64,000 nt of DNA from Candidatus Handelsmanbacteria bacterium (GCA_016867395.1 VGJS01000003.1:79717-143716), one strand, 5' to 3'. Positions 1-14,365 are shown, counted from the stretch's first letter. Program-made: numbers and translations. The notes: generated from the sequence alone by a model not told the origin.

Positions 1-41
1 CTACTCAAACGACTTAGGCAGCTTTCCGGAGACTAGGCTTC

Positions 42-923
42 ATGACCGACCTACAACTCTACATCGACAAGGCCGCCACCCTCATCGAGGCCATGCCCTA
101 CATCCAGGACTTCCGGGGCAAGACGGTGGTAATCAAGTACGGCGGCAGCACTATGACTGGCAAAGACGAGATCGACCCCGTCCTACAGGATATCGTCTTC
201 ATGGAAAGCGTGGGCATGAAGCCGGTCATCGTCCACGGCGGCGGGCCGGCCATCGACCAGCGCCTCCAAGAGCTGAAGATCGAGAGCAAACGCGTCAACG
301 GCCTGCGGGTCACTGACAAGGCCACCATGCAGGTGGTGGAGGAGGTGCTCTTCGGGGTGATCAACGCCGGCATCGTCCAGGCCGTCAACGACCTGGGGGC
401 CCGGGTGGTGGGGGTCTCGGCCAAGGAGTCGGGGGTGATGCATGTGCGCAAACACTTCGCCCAAAATCCCGAAGGCAAGGTGGACCTGGGCTTTGTCGGC
501 GAGGTGACCCGCATCGACGCCAGCCCGCTTTTGGAACTGATCCAAGAGGGAACCATCCCGGTAGTGGCGCCCATCGGCCGGGGAGTGCGCGGGGTCTCCT
601 ACAACGTCAACGCCGACACCGCGGCCGGGGCCATCGCCGCGGCCCTGCACGCCGAGAAGCTGGTCTTCCTCACCGACGTCAGGGGCATCATGCGCGATCC
701 GGCCGACGAGCAGTCGCTCTTGTCCACCATCCACGTGCGCCAGGTGGATGAGCTGATCGCCGGCCAGATCATCAAGGGCGGCATGATCCCCAAGGTGGGC
801 GCCTGCGTCCAGGCGGTAAAGGCCGGGGTGCGCAAGACCCACATCATCGACGGCCGCATCCCCCGTTCCATGCTGCTGGAGTTCTTCACTAACGAAGGCA
901 TCGGCACCCAGATCGTCCAGTAA
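42..923 (+). CDS. argB: Acetylglutamate kinase
   Basis: Phosphorylates N-acetyl-L-glutamate with ATP, the second step of the acetylated arginine pathway in the cytoplasm. The 293-aa product has the expected family length. It carries the N-terminal phosphate-binding segment VVIKYGGSTM (about residues 29-38), the substrate-binding VHGGGPAID (about 64-72), and a C-terminal regulatory-type ending with FTNEGIGTQIV. GGAG about 10 nt before the ATG supports this start. It is first in a tight argB-argD-argH run: argD starts 12 nt downstream. The family identity is clear. Whether arginine feedback-inhibits it cannot be judged with confidence from sequence alone. Confidence 0.97.
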   Translation: MTDLQLYIDKAATLIEAMPYIQDFRGKTVVIKYGGSTMTGKDEIDPVLQDIVFMESVGMKPVIVHGGGPAIDQRLQELKIESKRVNGLRVTDKATMQVVEEVLFGVINAGIVQAVNDLGARVVGVSAKESGVMHVRKHFAQNPEGKVDLGFVGEVTRIDASPLLELIQEGTIPVVAPIGRGVRGVSYNVNADTAAGAIAAALHAEKLVFLTDVRGIMRDPADEQSLLSTIHVRQVDELIAGQIIKGGMIPKVGACVQAVKAGVRKTHIIDGRIPRSMLLEFFTNEGIGTQIVQ

Positions 924-935
924 AGGAGCTTAGCC

Positions 936-2128
936 ATGCGTACCGCGGATATCATCGCCCTGGAGCAGCAGTACATCCTCCAGACCTACAGCCGGCCCGA
1001 GCTGGTCCTCGAAAGAGGCAACGGCGTGTACCTGTTTGATATCGCCGGCAACCGTTACCTCGATTTCGTCAGCGGCCTGGCGGTCAATGCCCTGGGCTAT
1101 GGCGACTACGACGTGCTCAAGGCCATCGAGGCCCAGGCCGCCAAGCTGATGCACGTCTCCAACCTCTACCACACCATCCCCTCGGCGCGGCTGGCGCAGA
1201 AACTGGTCGAGCACTCCTTTGCCGACCGGGCCTTCTTCTGCAACAGCGGCACCGAGGCTTGGGAAGCCTGCCTCAAATTTTGCCGCAAGTGGGGCAGCAC
1301 CACCTTTGAGCAGAAACCCAAGTACCGCTTCATCGCCATGCACAACTCCTTCCACGGCCGCACCTACGGCTCGATCTCGACCACCGGCCAGCCGAAGTAC
1401 CACCAGGGCTTCGCCCCCATGCTGCCGGGCATCGACTTCGCCGAGTTCAACAACCTGGCCGCGGTGGAAAAGCTGGCCGGCGACGAGACCTGCGCCGTGC
1501 TGGTCGAGCCGGTGCAGGCCGAGGGCGGGGTGTACCCGGCCACCCCGGAGTTCCTGGCCGGGCTGCGGCAGCTCTGCGATGAGCGCGGGATGCTCCTGGT
1601 CTTCGACGAGGTGCAGGTGGGCCTTGGCCGCACCGGCTCCCTGTGGGCCTACCAACAGTACGGGGTGGAGCCGGATCTCATGACCCTGGCTAAGGCCCTG
1701 GGCGGAGGTCTGCCCATCGGCGTGGCCCTCCTGCGCCAAAAGGTGGCCGACGCCGTCAAGCCCGGCGACCACGCCGCCACCTTCGGGGCCAACCCGGTCT
1801 CCTGCGCCGTGGCCCTGACCGTCTTCGACAAACTCATCGCCCCCGGCTTCATGGCCGGGGTTAAGGAGCGCAGCGACCACTTCCACGCCCGGCTGGGCAA
1901 GTTGGTGGAGCGCTGGCCCCAAGAGCTTAAGGAGGTGCGGGGCCGGGGACTGATCGTGGGGGTAGTCAGCGAGAAGCCGGCCGCCGAGTACATCGCCGCC
2001 TTCCGCAAGCGCAATGTCCTGGTGGCCTCGGCTGGGCCCAGTGTGGTGCGTTTCCTGCCCCCCCTGGTGACGGACATGGGCCAACTCGATGAGGTGGTGG
2101 ACATCTTCGACGAGATCCTGCGCCAGGG

Positions 2129-2132
<4 letters not shown>
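936..2132 (+). CDS. argD: Acetylornithine aminotransferase
   Basis: PLP-dependent class III aminotransferase that converts N-acetylglutamate semialdehyde to N-acetylornithine. The 398-aa length is typical. Visible motifs are NSGTEAWEACLKF, HNSFHGRTYGS, the PLP-contacting FDEVQVGLGRTG, and LAKALGGGLPIG with the Schiff-base lysine. An AGGAG sits just before the ATG. The stop overlaps the argH start by four bases (ATGA), so translation is probably coupled. Class III enzymes of this type can also act as succinyldiaminopimelate or ornithine aminotransferases. The argB/argH context favours the arginine role. Confidence 0.95.
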
Positions 2133-3511
<1,379 letters not shown>

Positions 3512-3539
3512 AAACCCGCGGACAGCGATGGGAGGGACC

Positions 3540-4418
3540 ATGGACGAGAGGAAATACCGCGTGGCCGTGGTCGGCGGGCCCGGCACCTGGGGCCGCCACT
3601 ACCTGGGCACCTTTGCCCAGCTCCCTCGCTGCCACGTGGTTCCCCTGGTGGACCGGGCCAGGGACGGCCGCCAGGACTTGGCCGACCGCTTCCAGGTTCC
3701 GGCGGTCTTCGACGAAGCTGGTGAACTGCTGGCCCGCCAGGTACCCGACATCGTCTCGGTCATCCTGCCGGTGGCCTATTCTGCCGGGGTGGTGCTCCAG
3801 TCCGCCGAGGCCGGGGTGCAGGTGGTCTCCTTCGAGAAACCCATCGCCGCCCGCCTCTCCCACACTGACGCGCTGATAGGCCCGCTGCCTGGGCACCATC
3901 CTGGGCTGAGGCACCGCCCGCGGGCCCCTATATCCCCTCATCGACTGGGTTCCGGGCCGGCAATATCGGCGCCCTGACCGGGGTGGCCATGCCCAATGCC
4001 TGGAGCGCGAGGTCTCGGTAGGGGCCTGCCACGATCTGGTATTGTTGCGCCACCTCGCCGGCCGCGAGGTGGAATGGGTGGAGGGCTGCACCCAGCCCCT
4101 GCTGCCCAATTTCGCCAACCCCGAGGCGGCCGACGACACCGAGATCGAGTGCCCGGCCTATGGACCATGGGCCTGGAGGGCGGCATAGTCTGCAAACTGC
4201 CCCCGCCCAGTCCTGGTCCAGGGCCTGGGGCCTTGGCCAGCCCGGTCTTCCCCGACTTCTTCAAGGACCCCCTGCCCGAGAACTTCTTCGTTCCCCTCAT
4301 CGAGGATTTGATGCGGGCCTTCGACACCGGCGAGGACTCCCGCTGCAGCCGCCGCGACTACCGCCAGGTGCTGGAGATCGCTATCGCCCGCAAACAGTCG
4401 GTCGCCCGCAACCATTAG
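3540..4418 (+). pseudogene. Decayed Gfo/Idh/MocA-type NAD(P) oxidoreductase
   Basis: The 5' part (3540 to about 3870) encodes an N-terminal Rossmann domain starting VAVVGGPGTWGRHYLGTF and including the family signature VSFEKPIAARLSHT. Downstream the reading continues in different frames. A segment at about 4000-4190 reads REVSVGACHDLVLLRHLAGR and onward to a TAG. A third frame at about 4190-4418 ends in FVPLIEDLMRAFDTGED, a typical C-terminal helix of this family. At least three frameshifts and one stop separate the pieces, and several dozen residues appear to be missing, so this is probably a genuine pseudogene. Weak coding similarity may extend to about 4490. The substrate is unknown. Confidence 0.8.
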
Positions 4419-4665
4419 CGCGTCGCCCTGCCCCTGGCCGACCGCTCGCTGCGCCTCCTCCCCAACCCTACCGCCTGCGCGGGGGGTATATCGCCGGCTG
4501 GCAGAGCATCGGCTACACCGGCCCGCCTCCGTTGGCCTCAGCGCCGGCCGGCACCAGAAAAAAAGTAGACCGGAATTCAGACTTCTATTATTTTCTGTCT
4601 CTCGACACCTCAAGCAGCCTATCGCACCTTTTCCCGCGCTTTTCTCCACAGGAGGGATTCCCATT

Positions 4666-7137
<2,472 letters not shown>

Positions 7138-7160
7138 GCCCGGTTCCAGTCTGTAGCGAG

Positions 7161-7196
7161 AAGGGGAGCGGCTCGTGGCCGCTCCCCTTTGTTTTT
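7161..7196 (+). terminator. Rho-independent terminator after hppA
   Basis: A perfect 12-bp stem (AAGGGGAGCGGC with GCCGCTCCCCTT) closes a 5-nt loop and is followed by TGTTTTT. It lies 24 bases past the hppA stop and separates hppA from the next gene. Confidence 0.85.
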
Positions 7197-7264
7197 GGTG
7201 CCGCACTGCCTTGCCCTGATCCGGCCGCCCGCCTATGTTTGTGCCCAAAACCCCGGTGAAGGCC

Positions 7265-8659
7265 ATGAAGACAACCGACATCCGCGTCCGCTCCGCCGCC
7301 CTCTACTTCCTGCCGGTCCAGACCCGCATGCCCCTCAAGTTCGGCAGCGAGACCCTCACCCACGTCACCTGCGCCCGGGTGCGGCTGCGAGTAGAGGACC
7401 GCCGGGGTCACAGCGCCGAGGGCTGGGGCGAGACCCCCCTAAGCGTGCAGTGGGTCTGGCCCTCTCCCCTGCCCTTCGAGGAGCGGCACCAGGGCCTGCA
7501 ACGCTTCTGCCTGGAACTGGCCCAAGCCTGGCCCGGTTTCGCCGCGCAGGGCCACCCCCTCGAAGTAGGCCACGCCTTTCTCGAAGAGGCCCTCCCCGAA
7601 CTGCAGGAACTCTTCAACAAGGATCGCCCCCAGCCCCTGCCCTACCTGGCTGCCCTGGTCTGCAACGCCGCTTTTGACCAGGCCCTGCACGACGCGTACG
7701 GGATCCTGCTCCAGGCACCGGTCTACGATACCTATCATGCCGAGTTCCTGAGCACCGACCTGTCCCATTTCATCGAGCCGGCTCCCGGCAGCGGCGTCTC
7801 CTTCGCTGGCAGATACCCCGCCGACTTCCTCGTCCGCCCCCAGCCCGACCACCTGCCCGCCTGGCACCTGGTGGGTGGCAAGGACCCTGTAGGCTGGGGC
7901 GAGCTGACGGGCGCCGAGCCCGAGGACGGCTACCCCGTGCTCTTAGAGGACTGGATCGCCCGCGACGGGCTCAAGTGCCTCAAGGTCAAATTGCGGGGGG
8001 ACGATGCGGGATGGGACTACCAGCGGCTGTTACAGGTGGGGCAATTAGGCGCAGGGCGGGGGGTGGACTGGCTCAGCGCCGACTTCAACTGCACGGTCAC
8101 CGAGCCGGCCTACGTGACCGAGATCCTCGACCGGCTGCTCTGCGAGCATCCCCGCCTCTTCGGCATGCTACTTTACGTGGAGCAGCCCTTCCCCTACGAG
8201 TTGGAGGCCCACCGGCTCGACGTCCACGCGGTGGCCTGGCGCAAGCCCCTCTTCATGGACGAGAGCGCCCACGACTGGAAGCTGGTGCGCCTGGGAAGGC
8301 AACTGGGCTGGAACGGGGTGGCCCTCAAGACCTGCAAGACCCAGACCGGCGCTCTTTTGAGCCTGTGCTGGGCCAAAGCCCACGGGATGGGGCTGATGGT
8401 GCAGGACCTGACCAACCCCATGCTGGCCCAACTCCCCCATCTCCTGCTGGCCGCCCACGCCGGCACCCTGATGGGGGTGGAGACCAACAGCATGCAGTTC
8501 TACCCCGAGGCTTCGCGGCTGGAAGCGACCTTGCATCCGGGCGCGTACCAGCGGCGCGGCGGCGCCGTGGACCTGAGCACGGCTGTTGGACCGGGATTTG
8601 GGTACGGGGCAGCACCAGGGGTGCGGCAATTGCCACACCCCTCAGTGGTGGAGGGTTAG
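7265..8659 (+). CDS. Enolase-superfamily (mandelate racemase-like) protein
   Basis: Cytoplasmic TIM-barrel enzyme of the enolase superfamily; the specific reaction is not known. The N-terminal capping part contains TRMPLKFGSETLTHV. The barrel carries candidate catalytic residues in order: LKVKLRG (KxK), LSADFN (Asp), YVEQPFP (Glu), FMDES (Asp/Glu) and ALKTCKTQTG (Lys on strand six). The start at 7265 is chosen because the residues before it do not look family-like; an in-frame ATG at 7235 is the alternative. It is related in order and motifs to the gene at 12891. Distant resemblance to dipeptide epimerases or dehydratases is possible but not shown. Confidence 0.78.
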   Translation: MKTTDIRVRSAALYFLPVQTRMPLKFGSETLTHVTCARVRLRVEDRRGHSAEGWGETPLSVQWVWPSPLPFEERHQGLQRFCLELAQAWPGFAAQGHPLEVGHAFLEEALPELQELFNKDRPQPLPYLAALVCNAAFDQALHDAYGILLQAPVYDTYHAEFLSTDLSHFIEPAPGSGVSFAGRYPADFLVRPQPDHLPAWHLVGGKDPVGWGELTGAEPEDGYPVLLEDWIARDGLKCLKVKLRGDDAGWDYQRLLQVGQLGAGRGVDWLSADFNCTVTEPAYVTEILDRLLCEHPRLFGMLLYVEQPFPYELEAHRLDVHAVAWRKPLFMDESAHDWKLVRLGRQLGWNGVALKTCKTQTGALLSLCWAKAHGMGLMVQDLTNPMLAQLPHLLLAAHAGTLMGVETNSMQFYPEASRLEATLHPGAYQRRGGAVDLSTAVGPGFGYGAAPGVRQLPHPSVVEG

Positions 8660-8684
8660 CGGGAACCCCCCCAAGACCGACACC

Positions 8685-8972
8685 TTGGTGCGGATCTGCG
8701 GCGACGAGTACCGCATGGCCAGCGAACTAGATGCCGGCGATCTGCGGCGGATCGCCGCGTACGTGGACCAGAAAATGCGCGAAAATGCCCGACGCTCGGG
8801 CAGTTCGAACAAAACCAAACTGGCAGTGCTGGCGGCCATGGATATCGCCCTCGAACTCTTCAGGTCTCAGCAGGAAAAGGGGCAGATGATTCAGAAGACC
8901 TGCGAAAGCATCGACCTTTTGCGCCACTTGGTCGAGGAGCGCAGCGCCCTGCTCCCCCTCACCTCGGATTGA
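8685..8972 (+). CDS. zapA: ZapA-like cell division protein
   Basis: ZapA is a small cytoplasmic protein that bundles FtsZ at the division ring. The N-terminal beta segment VRICGDEYRMASELD is followed by IAAYVDQKMRENARR and LAVLAAMDIALELF, which match the family pattern, and then a C-terminal coiled-coil helix. No ATG is available in frame. TTG at 8685 or GTG at 8688 gives about 95 residues, normal for the family. A TTG at 8586 would overlap the preceding gene. No clear ribosome binding site decides between them, so the start is uncertain while the identity is fairly firm. Confidence 0.78.
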   Translation: MVRICGDEYRMASELDAGDLRRIAAYVDQKMRENARRSGSSNKTKLAVLAAMDIALELFRSQQEKGQMIQKTCESIDLLRHLVEERSALLPLTSD

Positions 8973-9061
8973 ACCCAGCGCCAACCCGGCCTGGCCCCCA
9001 AAAAGCGCCAACCACTCCTGCAGCAGACCAAACGCTTCTGAGCCGCCGGGCCTGGCGCTGC

Positions 9062-9616
9062 TCAGCGCTTGGTGGCCACGTCGCCCACGCGAATCACCCC
9101 GGCCTGCACCACCCGCGTATTGATGCCGCGCAGGGATAAGGCTTTCCCTTCGGGCGAATTGACAAAGAGCATGGCGTCCATGCCAAAATGCCCGACGAAC
9201 TGCTTGCAGCCATTGTGGGGCTCGGCGGTGACCTCGACCAGGGCCGAGCCGATGGCCAGGCGGGTGCCGGGCGGCAGGTTGGAAGGGCTCAGGTCGAGGT
9301 CCACGTAGAGCTGATCTCCAGCCAGGGGCCAGCGCTCCCGGCTGCCGGCGATGAGTTGGGCGGCGCGGGCGTTCATCAGGGTGAGCTGGGTCTCGGGGTT
9401 GGGGGTGCGTTTGGGGGTGGCCTGCTCGCTGCGGGCCAGCCAGTTGTCGCCCACCAGCCCGACCACCAGGTCGAGCCGGCCTTCCTCCAGGACCTCTCGC
9501 TCCCCTTTAGTCGGCCGGCGCACGATCAGCCTCAATACGCCCCCATCCCTACGTGACTGGCGGATCTCTTCCAGGCCCGCCTTCAACTCATCCGTCGTCA
9601 ACTGCCTGGCCTCCAT
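9062..9616 (-). CDS. MOSC-domain protein
   Basis: About 184 residues with a MOSC fold (molybdenum cofactor sulfurase C-terminal type). These proteins handle molybdenum cofactor or nitrogenous substrates through a conserved Cys. Here the motif is EVTAEPHNGCKQFVGHFG, with Cys in the expected place, followed by LRGINTRVVQAGVIRVGD. The start at 9616 is preferred because GGGGAG lies about 9 nt upstream; the longer version from 9688 adds 24 unlikely residues. A TATACT-like element lies just upstream. No molybdenum cofactor gene is nearby, so the physiological partner is unknown. Confidence 0.85.
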   Translation of the reverse strand: MEARQLTTDELKAGLEEIRQSRRDGGVLRLIVRRPTKGEREVLEEGRLDLVVGLVGDNWLARSEQATPKRTPNPETQLTLMNARAAQLIAGSRERWPLAGDQLYVDLDLSPSNLPPGTRLAIGSALVEVTAEPHNGCKQFVGHFGMDAMLFVNSPEGKALSLRGINTRVVQAGVIRVGDVATKR

Positions 9617-9775
9617 CTCCGTGCTCCCCGATAAGTATATGTTACACTTAAGAAACACCCCGCCCAGCGCCGGCGCAAGGAGCTTCACGGCCGGGAACCC
9701 GTTGGTCTCTTCTGTATCTAGAAGGCCTGATCGGACTCGAAAAACGGTTCTGCGCTTGAGGGCCTCGCTCGGCCT

Positions 9776-10762
9776 TCAGCGCTTCCACCCGATCACGATG
9801 GAGTGCTCGCTGTCCACCGGCCGGATCTCCATGTCCCGGAACCCCACCTTTTCCATCGGCGCAGCGATCTCCGAGCCCGTCCGCTGGTCACCCGGGGTGC
9901 CACTAAGAAGCCCGTACCACTGGAACACCGCCAGCAAGGAGCCGGCCTTGTGCTTCTCGAGCAGGAACTCCATGGCGATGACCGGTCCGCCGGCGGGCAG
10001 GGCCTCGTAGCACCGCCGCAGCAATACCAGGCAGCGCTCGTCGTCCCAATCGTGGATGACATGGGACATGAACAGCACCTCCGCCCCCTGAAAGTAGGGG
10101 TCGCTGAAGAAATCCGCGCAGACAAAGCCCACCCGCCCCTCGGGGCCCGAGCCGCTGAGCGCTACCTCCGCCGACTCCTTGCTGTACGGCAGATCGAAGA
10201 CCAGGCCCCGCAGCGAGGGATACTGTCCCGTGAGCCCCCCAAGGTCGACGATCAGGCGGTAGGGGCTGAAATCGAAGGCGCGGGCCAAGGCCTCGCCCCA
10301 GAGGATGCGCCAGTTGTGGCGCTGGGGGACGTGGGCCGTCACCCCCGGGGCGCTTTGGGGATTGCTGAGCCAGTCGGGCAATTCCTCGGGCACTGGCTGG
10401 TTGGTCAGGGCCGCCTGCTTGACGTGGTCGTACCCGGGGTCATCGCCCGGGGCGGGGATCCTGGGCCGCATCCGCACCCGCCCCCCGTCGAGGACGAACT
10501 CGCGCTGGATATCGTAGATCAAATACTGGTCCTGCTCGATCCCCAGGATGCCCATGCAGGCGTTGGCCGCCAGGAGTATGGCCACGGGTCTGGCCTGCAG
10601 TCCCATCCGCTGGCACACCTCCTCGATCGAGGCAGGCCCACCGCGCAATGCCTCGTACAGCCCGAGGTCTTCGGACAGGATCCGGGACTGCTCCGCCCGC
10701 CGGACGTGGTGGACTTTTTAGCCCACGAAAGGATCAGGCCCGCTGCGGCCGTCAAAGATCAT
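9776..10762 (-). pseudogene. Broken O-methyltransferase (hydroxyindole-type family)
   Basis: A SAM-dependent O-methyltransferase with a winged-helix N-terminus (EALRGGPASIEEVCQRMG) and a C-terminal Rossmann domain (SHVIHDWDDERCLVLLRRCY). The best start is the ATG at 10762, which has GAGGAGGG upstream. From there codon 15 is TAA (10718-10720), after which the same frame stays open for 314 codons. The SAM glycine loop also looks shortened: VDLGG runs straight into LTGQYPSLRG, missing the usual G-x-G stretch. The nonsense codon plus a deletion in motif I argue for real inactivation. A shorter protein from TTG 10648 is possible but would still lack motif I. Confidence 0.75.
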
Positions 10763-10779
10763 CGCGCTTCCCTCCTCTC

Positions 10780-12625
10780 TCAGATGTTCAACCAGTAATT
10801 GAGTTTGACCAGGAAGATATTGGCCCCCTCGTCGGCAGAGCTCTTGCGCAGGTTGCTCCAGGCCCGCAACTCCGGCTCCTGGGCCCGGTCTTGCCGCGAC
10901 TGCGACCAGACCAGAAAGAGGGTGCTCCCCGGCTCGTACTCCCAGCGCAGCAACAGGTTACTGCGCAGCGAGCGCCACCGGAAATCGGGATTGGCGGAAA
11001 GCCCCTCGTACGCGGCGAACTCATAGCCCTTGGGTCGGACTAGTTCCTTGAAATGCCCGTAGTCCCCCACCGCCACAAAGGGCTGGAGGTAGAGCTGCAG
11101 GGTCAGGTCCGGGGTGAAGACCCAGTTGCAGCAGCCGATCACGTCGAACACCCTGCTCTTCAATTCCCCGTAGACAAAGTGGTCCTGAATCCCATCGCCG
11201 TTGTCATTCACATTGGCCACCCCCTGGGCGTCGTCGTCGTTCCAAGTGTATTGGGGCTGCAGACTGAGTTCCACCCTGGTGGAGGGCCTCAGGTCCATTC
11301 CCAGGTACGCCGATCTCCAGGTGCTACCCGCCTCGTCCCGCTCCCAGTTGAAGCGAAAATCCCGGCTAACCGGTTTGCGGTTGTCCCCGGTAAGGCGGAT
11401 CCAGGCATAGGTGCTGGCCCACCGCTGGATGGGCGGCCCACCCCAAGTATCCAGATCGTCCTGGGTCTCGAAGCGGCGGATACTGCCGCCCCGTATCCGC
11501 CAGTAGTTCCTCAAGGTGAGGTACACGAACCCTTACAGATCTTTCTGATAGACGATGCGGTCGTAGTTCCAGGCCGTGTGACTGGTCAGCGAGAAGTAGC
11601 GGTAGCGGAATGGCCTACGCGCTTAGTAGAAGGGGGTCTCCATCCTGGCCTCCACCTTCTGGATGCCCGAGCGCGAGATGAAGCACAGGCCATCGATATC
11701 GAACCCCGGCGACATCGCTTCGTACTTGACGTACCCCCGCATCAGCCCTGCCCGTTTGCCCATTTCCACCTGACCGGCCTACCCACGCCGCGCCTCGCCG
11801 AATTCCTCTGTCCACCTGCCCGCCACCTGTCCCGAGATCTGGTAGGTGTCTCGTGCCAGAATATGTTCCAATCCCCCCGCCCGTGTACGCGCTCCCGGTA
11901 CGGGCGCGGTTGACCGCCGTGGCCAGGAGACCCACGTTGGATTTGCCCTTGAACACATCCTGCTGCAGGCGCCCCACCAGGAAATTGGTGCGTGGCTCCA
12001 CCAAAAAACGCCGCGAAACCGGGCCCGCGGCCTCGCCGGAGACGTGCTCCTCGCCGGTGATTGCCTCGATCAGCCCAAAGCTTGTCTTGCCCGAGGTCTT
12101 GCCCGTCAACTTGGGCGCCCCCAGGATGTTGGTAAACTCCCGCCGGTCGATCTCCCCGTAGCCGGCGGGGATGGCCAAGCGCCCCGGCTGCCGGCCGATC
12201 CGCCGCGAGTAGAAGAGCTGGCTGCCTTCCACGAAGAAAGGCCGGCGCTCCTCGTAGAAGGTCTCGAACACCGACAGATTCAGCACCGCCGGGTCGGCCT
12301 CTACCTGGCCAAAGTCCGGGTTGACCGGGGCGTTGAGCGAGAGATTGGAGGCCAGACCGTAGTGCATGTCCACCCCCAGGTTGCTGAAGTAGTCCCGGCC
12401 GTCCGGATCTGCCGCGCTCTTGGGCTCGAGGGTGGCCCGGCTAATCGCGTAGGGCAGGATCTCCCGCGACTTGGGCGGCGAGATCCCCGCGATCCCCCGC
12501 AACTCGCCGAAACGCGACACTCAGTCCTTGTCTCTTTGCGGGATAACAACCAAGAAGGCGTCCTCTTTTTAGCGGTTGGTGTAGCAGTCCACCTGCAGCG
12601 CTATGATGTTCTCCTCCTGGGCTGA
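10780..12625 (-). pseudogene. Decayed DUF5916-type outer-membrane protein
   Basis: Pieces of one gene lie in several minus-strand frames. From about 12520 to 11990 is the conserved core: SRFGELRGIAGISPPKSREI, then LNAPVNPDFGQVEADPAVLN and FETFYEERRPFFVEGSQLF, typical of DUF5916 proteins, which couple a carbohydrate-binding family 9-like N-terminus to a beta-barrel. The final 249 codons (11526-10780) encode beta-barrel strands ending FLVKLNYWLNI. Between them the frame is broken by shifts and stops (for example at 11615-11635 and 11530). The N-terminal part is reduced to scraps such as ALQVDCYTNR, itself followed by a stop. The 265 bases from 12626 to the next gene hold no intact ORF. Confidence 0.78.
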
Positions 12626-12890
12626 AGCACAGCACGCTGAAGAATATGCGGAACTCGACGCTCCCGCGGCTGCGAACTGGATTTCGACCTGACCGCTGAT
12701 CGCGAGGTGTCGTTTCTCATCCGTTACCACGGAGACGAGGATCTGCGCCTGCGAGGAGTGCCCCTGTATCGGAAACTCCTCGTCGCAGCTCTTTTGCCGG
12801 GCTAAGAACCAGCCCCCGCAAGACCACGCCACCTGCTTGCCGGGAGGAAAGAGGATGGCTATCCTTTTGGGTGTTTTCCCCTGAGGCCCT

Positions 12891-14348
12891 ATGGATTCCG
12901 CGCCCCGAATCGCCCTCCGCCAGAACCGCTTCCACCTGCGCAACGTGCGCACCCGTATGCCCTTCAAGTACGGGGTGGCCACCCTCACCTCGGTGCCCAT
13001 CCTGCACCTGGTGGCCGAGGTGGAGGTCGAAGGCGCCGGCCGGGCCACCGGTGCAGCCGCCGACATCCTGCCGCCCAAGTGGTTCGACAAGGACCCGGCC
13101 AAGAGTTACCAGGACAACGTCGAGGACCTGCTCTGGGCCGTGCAGCGGGCCGCGGCGCTGTACGCCGAATACTCGGGGAGGCCGCGCCCCCTCTTCGCGC
13201 TCTGGACCGAAGCCAGCGCCGCCCTCCTGGCCGAGGGCGACCAGCGCGGCCTCAATCACCTGACCAGCAACCACGGTGCCTCGCTGCTCGAACGCGCCCT
13301 CCTCGACGGCCTGGGCAAGGCCCTGAGGCAGAGCTACCACCAGTTGCTCAAGAACAACGCCGTGGGGGTAGACCTGGGCGCCCTGCACCGCGAACTGCGC
13401 GGGGTGGCCCCCGCCCAGTGCATCGCCCCCCAACCCCTCCGCTCTCTGCACATCCGGCACACCGTGGGCCTGGCCGACCCCATCCACACGGCCGAGATCC
13501 CCGCTGCCGAACACCTGAACGACGGCCTGCCCCAGTCCCTAAAAGAGTATCTGCAAATCCAGCAGCTCTCCTACTTCAAGATCAAGGTCAATGGCAAGCT
13601 GGAGGCCGACCTCGACCGGCTGGCTGAGATCGCCGGCCTGCTCGATACCTCGAGCGCCCCGTACCACCTCTCCCTCGACGGCAACGAGCAGTACACGGAG
13701 ATGGAGAGTTTTCTCGAACTGCTGCGCCGCATCGAGGAGGACCCACAGCTGCGCCGCTTCTGGGCCAGCACCCTGTACATCGAGCAGCCCTTAGAGCGCA
13801 GCCTGGCCCTGGAGCCCTCGCTGGGCGCCGGCATCCGCGCCACCTGTGAGCGCAAGCCCCTGCTCATCGACGAATCCGACGGTGACCTCGATTCCTTCCG
13901 CCGCGCCATCGACCTGGGCTACTTAGGGGTCTCGGCCAAGAACTGCAAGGGCCTGATCAAAGCCCTGGCCAACCAGGGACTGGCCCGCCATTTTTCCAAC
14001 ATCCAGGGCCGGCCCTTCTTCCTCAGCGGCGAGGATCTGATGAACCTCCCCATAGTGCCTTTACAACAAGACCTGACCCAACTCGCCGCCCTCGGTATTA
14101 CCCACGCCGAGCGCAACGGCCACCACTACGTGCGCGGCCTGAACCACCTCTCCCCCGTCGAGCGCCAATCCTGTGTTCAAGCCCACGGCCCGCTCTACAC
14201 CCCCCTCGGCGAATCCCTCGCCCTCGCCATCCACCAGGGCCGCATCGACCTGACCTCCCTCCAGTGCCCAGGCCTGGGGGTAGGAGTGGAGGTAGATGTA
14301 GATTCAATGGTCCCAGTGGAAGAGTGGAAGTTTGCGTCGCTTGCTTGA
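12891..14348 (+). CDS. Enolase-superfamily (mandelate racemase-like) protein, second copy
   Basis: A 485-aa enolase-superfamily protein, diverged paralogue of the one at 7265. Both share an N-terminal TRMPFKYG / TRMPLKFG segment. Candidate barrel residues run FKIKVNG (KxK), LSLDGNEQY (Asp), YIEQPLE (Glu), LIDESDGD (acid) and VSAKNCKG (Lys), so the two-lysine acid/base arrangement is preserved. The ATG at 12891 directly follows the decayed DUF5916 remnants and lacks a strong ribosome binding site. Substrate is unknown; the accessory, carbohydrate-rich context suggests acid-sugar or related catabolism, but this is inference. Confidence 0.78.
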   Translation: MDSAPRIALRQNRFHLRNVRTRMPFKYGVATLTSVPILHLVAEVEVEGAGRATGAAADILPPKWFDKDPAKSYQDNVEDLLWAVQRAAALYAEYSGRPRPLFALWTEASAALLAEGDQRGLNHLTSNHGASLLERALLDGLGKALRQSYHQLLKNNAVGVDLGALHRELRGVAPAQCIAPQPLRSLHIRHTVGLADPIHTAEIPAAEHLNDGLPQSLKEYLQIQQLSYFKIKVNGKLEADLDRLAEIAGLLDTSSAPYHLSLDGNEQYTEMESFLELLRRIEEDPQLRRFWASTLYIEQPLERSLALEPSLGAGIRATCERKPLLIDESDGDLDSFRRAIDLGYLGVSAKNCKGLIKALANQGLARHFSNIQGRPFFLSGEDLMNLPIVPLQQDLTQLAALGITHAERNGHHYVRGLNHLSPVERQSCVQAHGPLYTPLGESLALAIHQGRIDLTSLQCPGLGVGVEVDVDSMVPVEEWKFASLA

Positions 14349-14365
14349 TGGAGCGGCGGGGAGAT

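Noticed and set aside
1..41. 3' end of an upstream arg gene.
   Set aside because: A frame ending at TAG 34-36 exists, but a dozen codons are too few to recognise any family.
8973..9061. 6S RNA or other RNA downstream of zapA.
   Set aside because: The gap is under 100 bases and contains only an imperfect inverted repeat that could be a weak terminator.
12640..12890. Short plus-strand ORF fragment (CELDFDLTADREV and onward).
   Set aside because: It has no start, overlaps decayed DUF5916 remnants and matches nothing recognisable.
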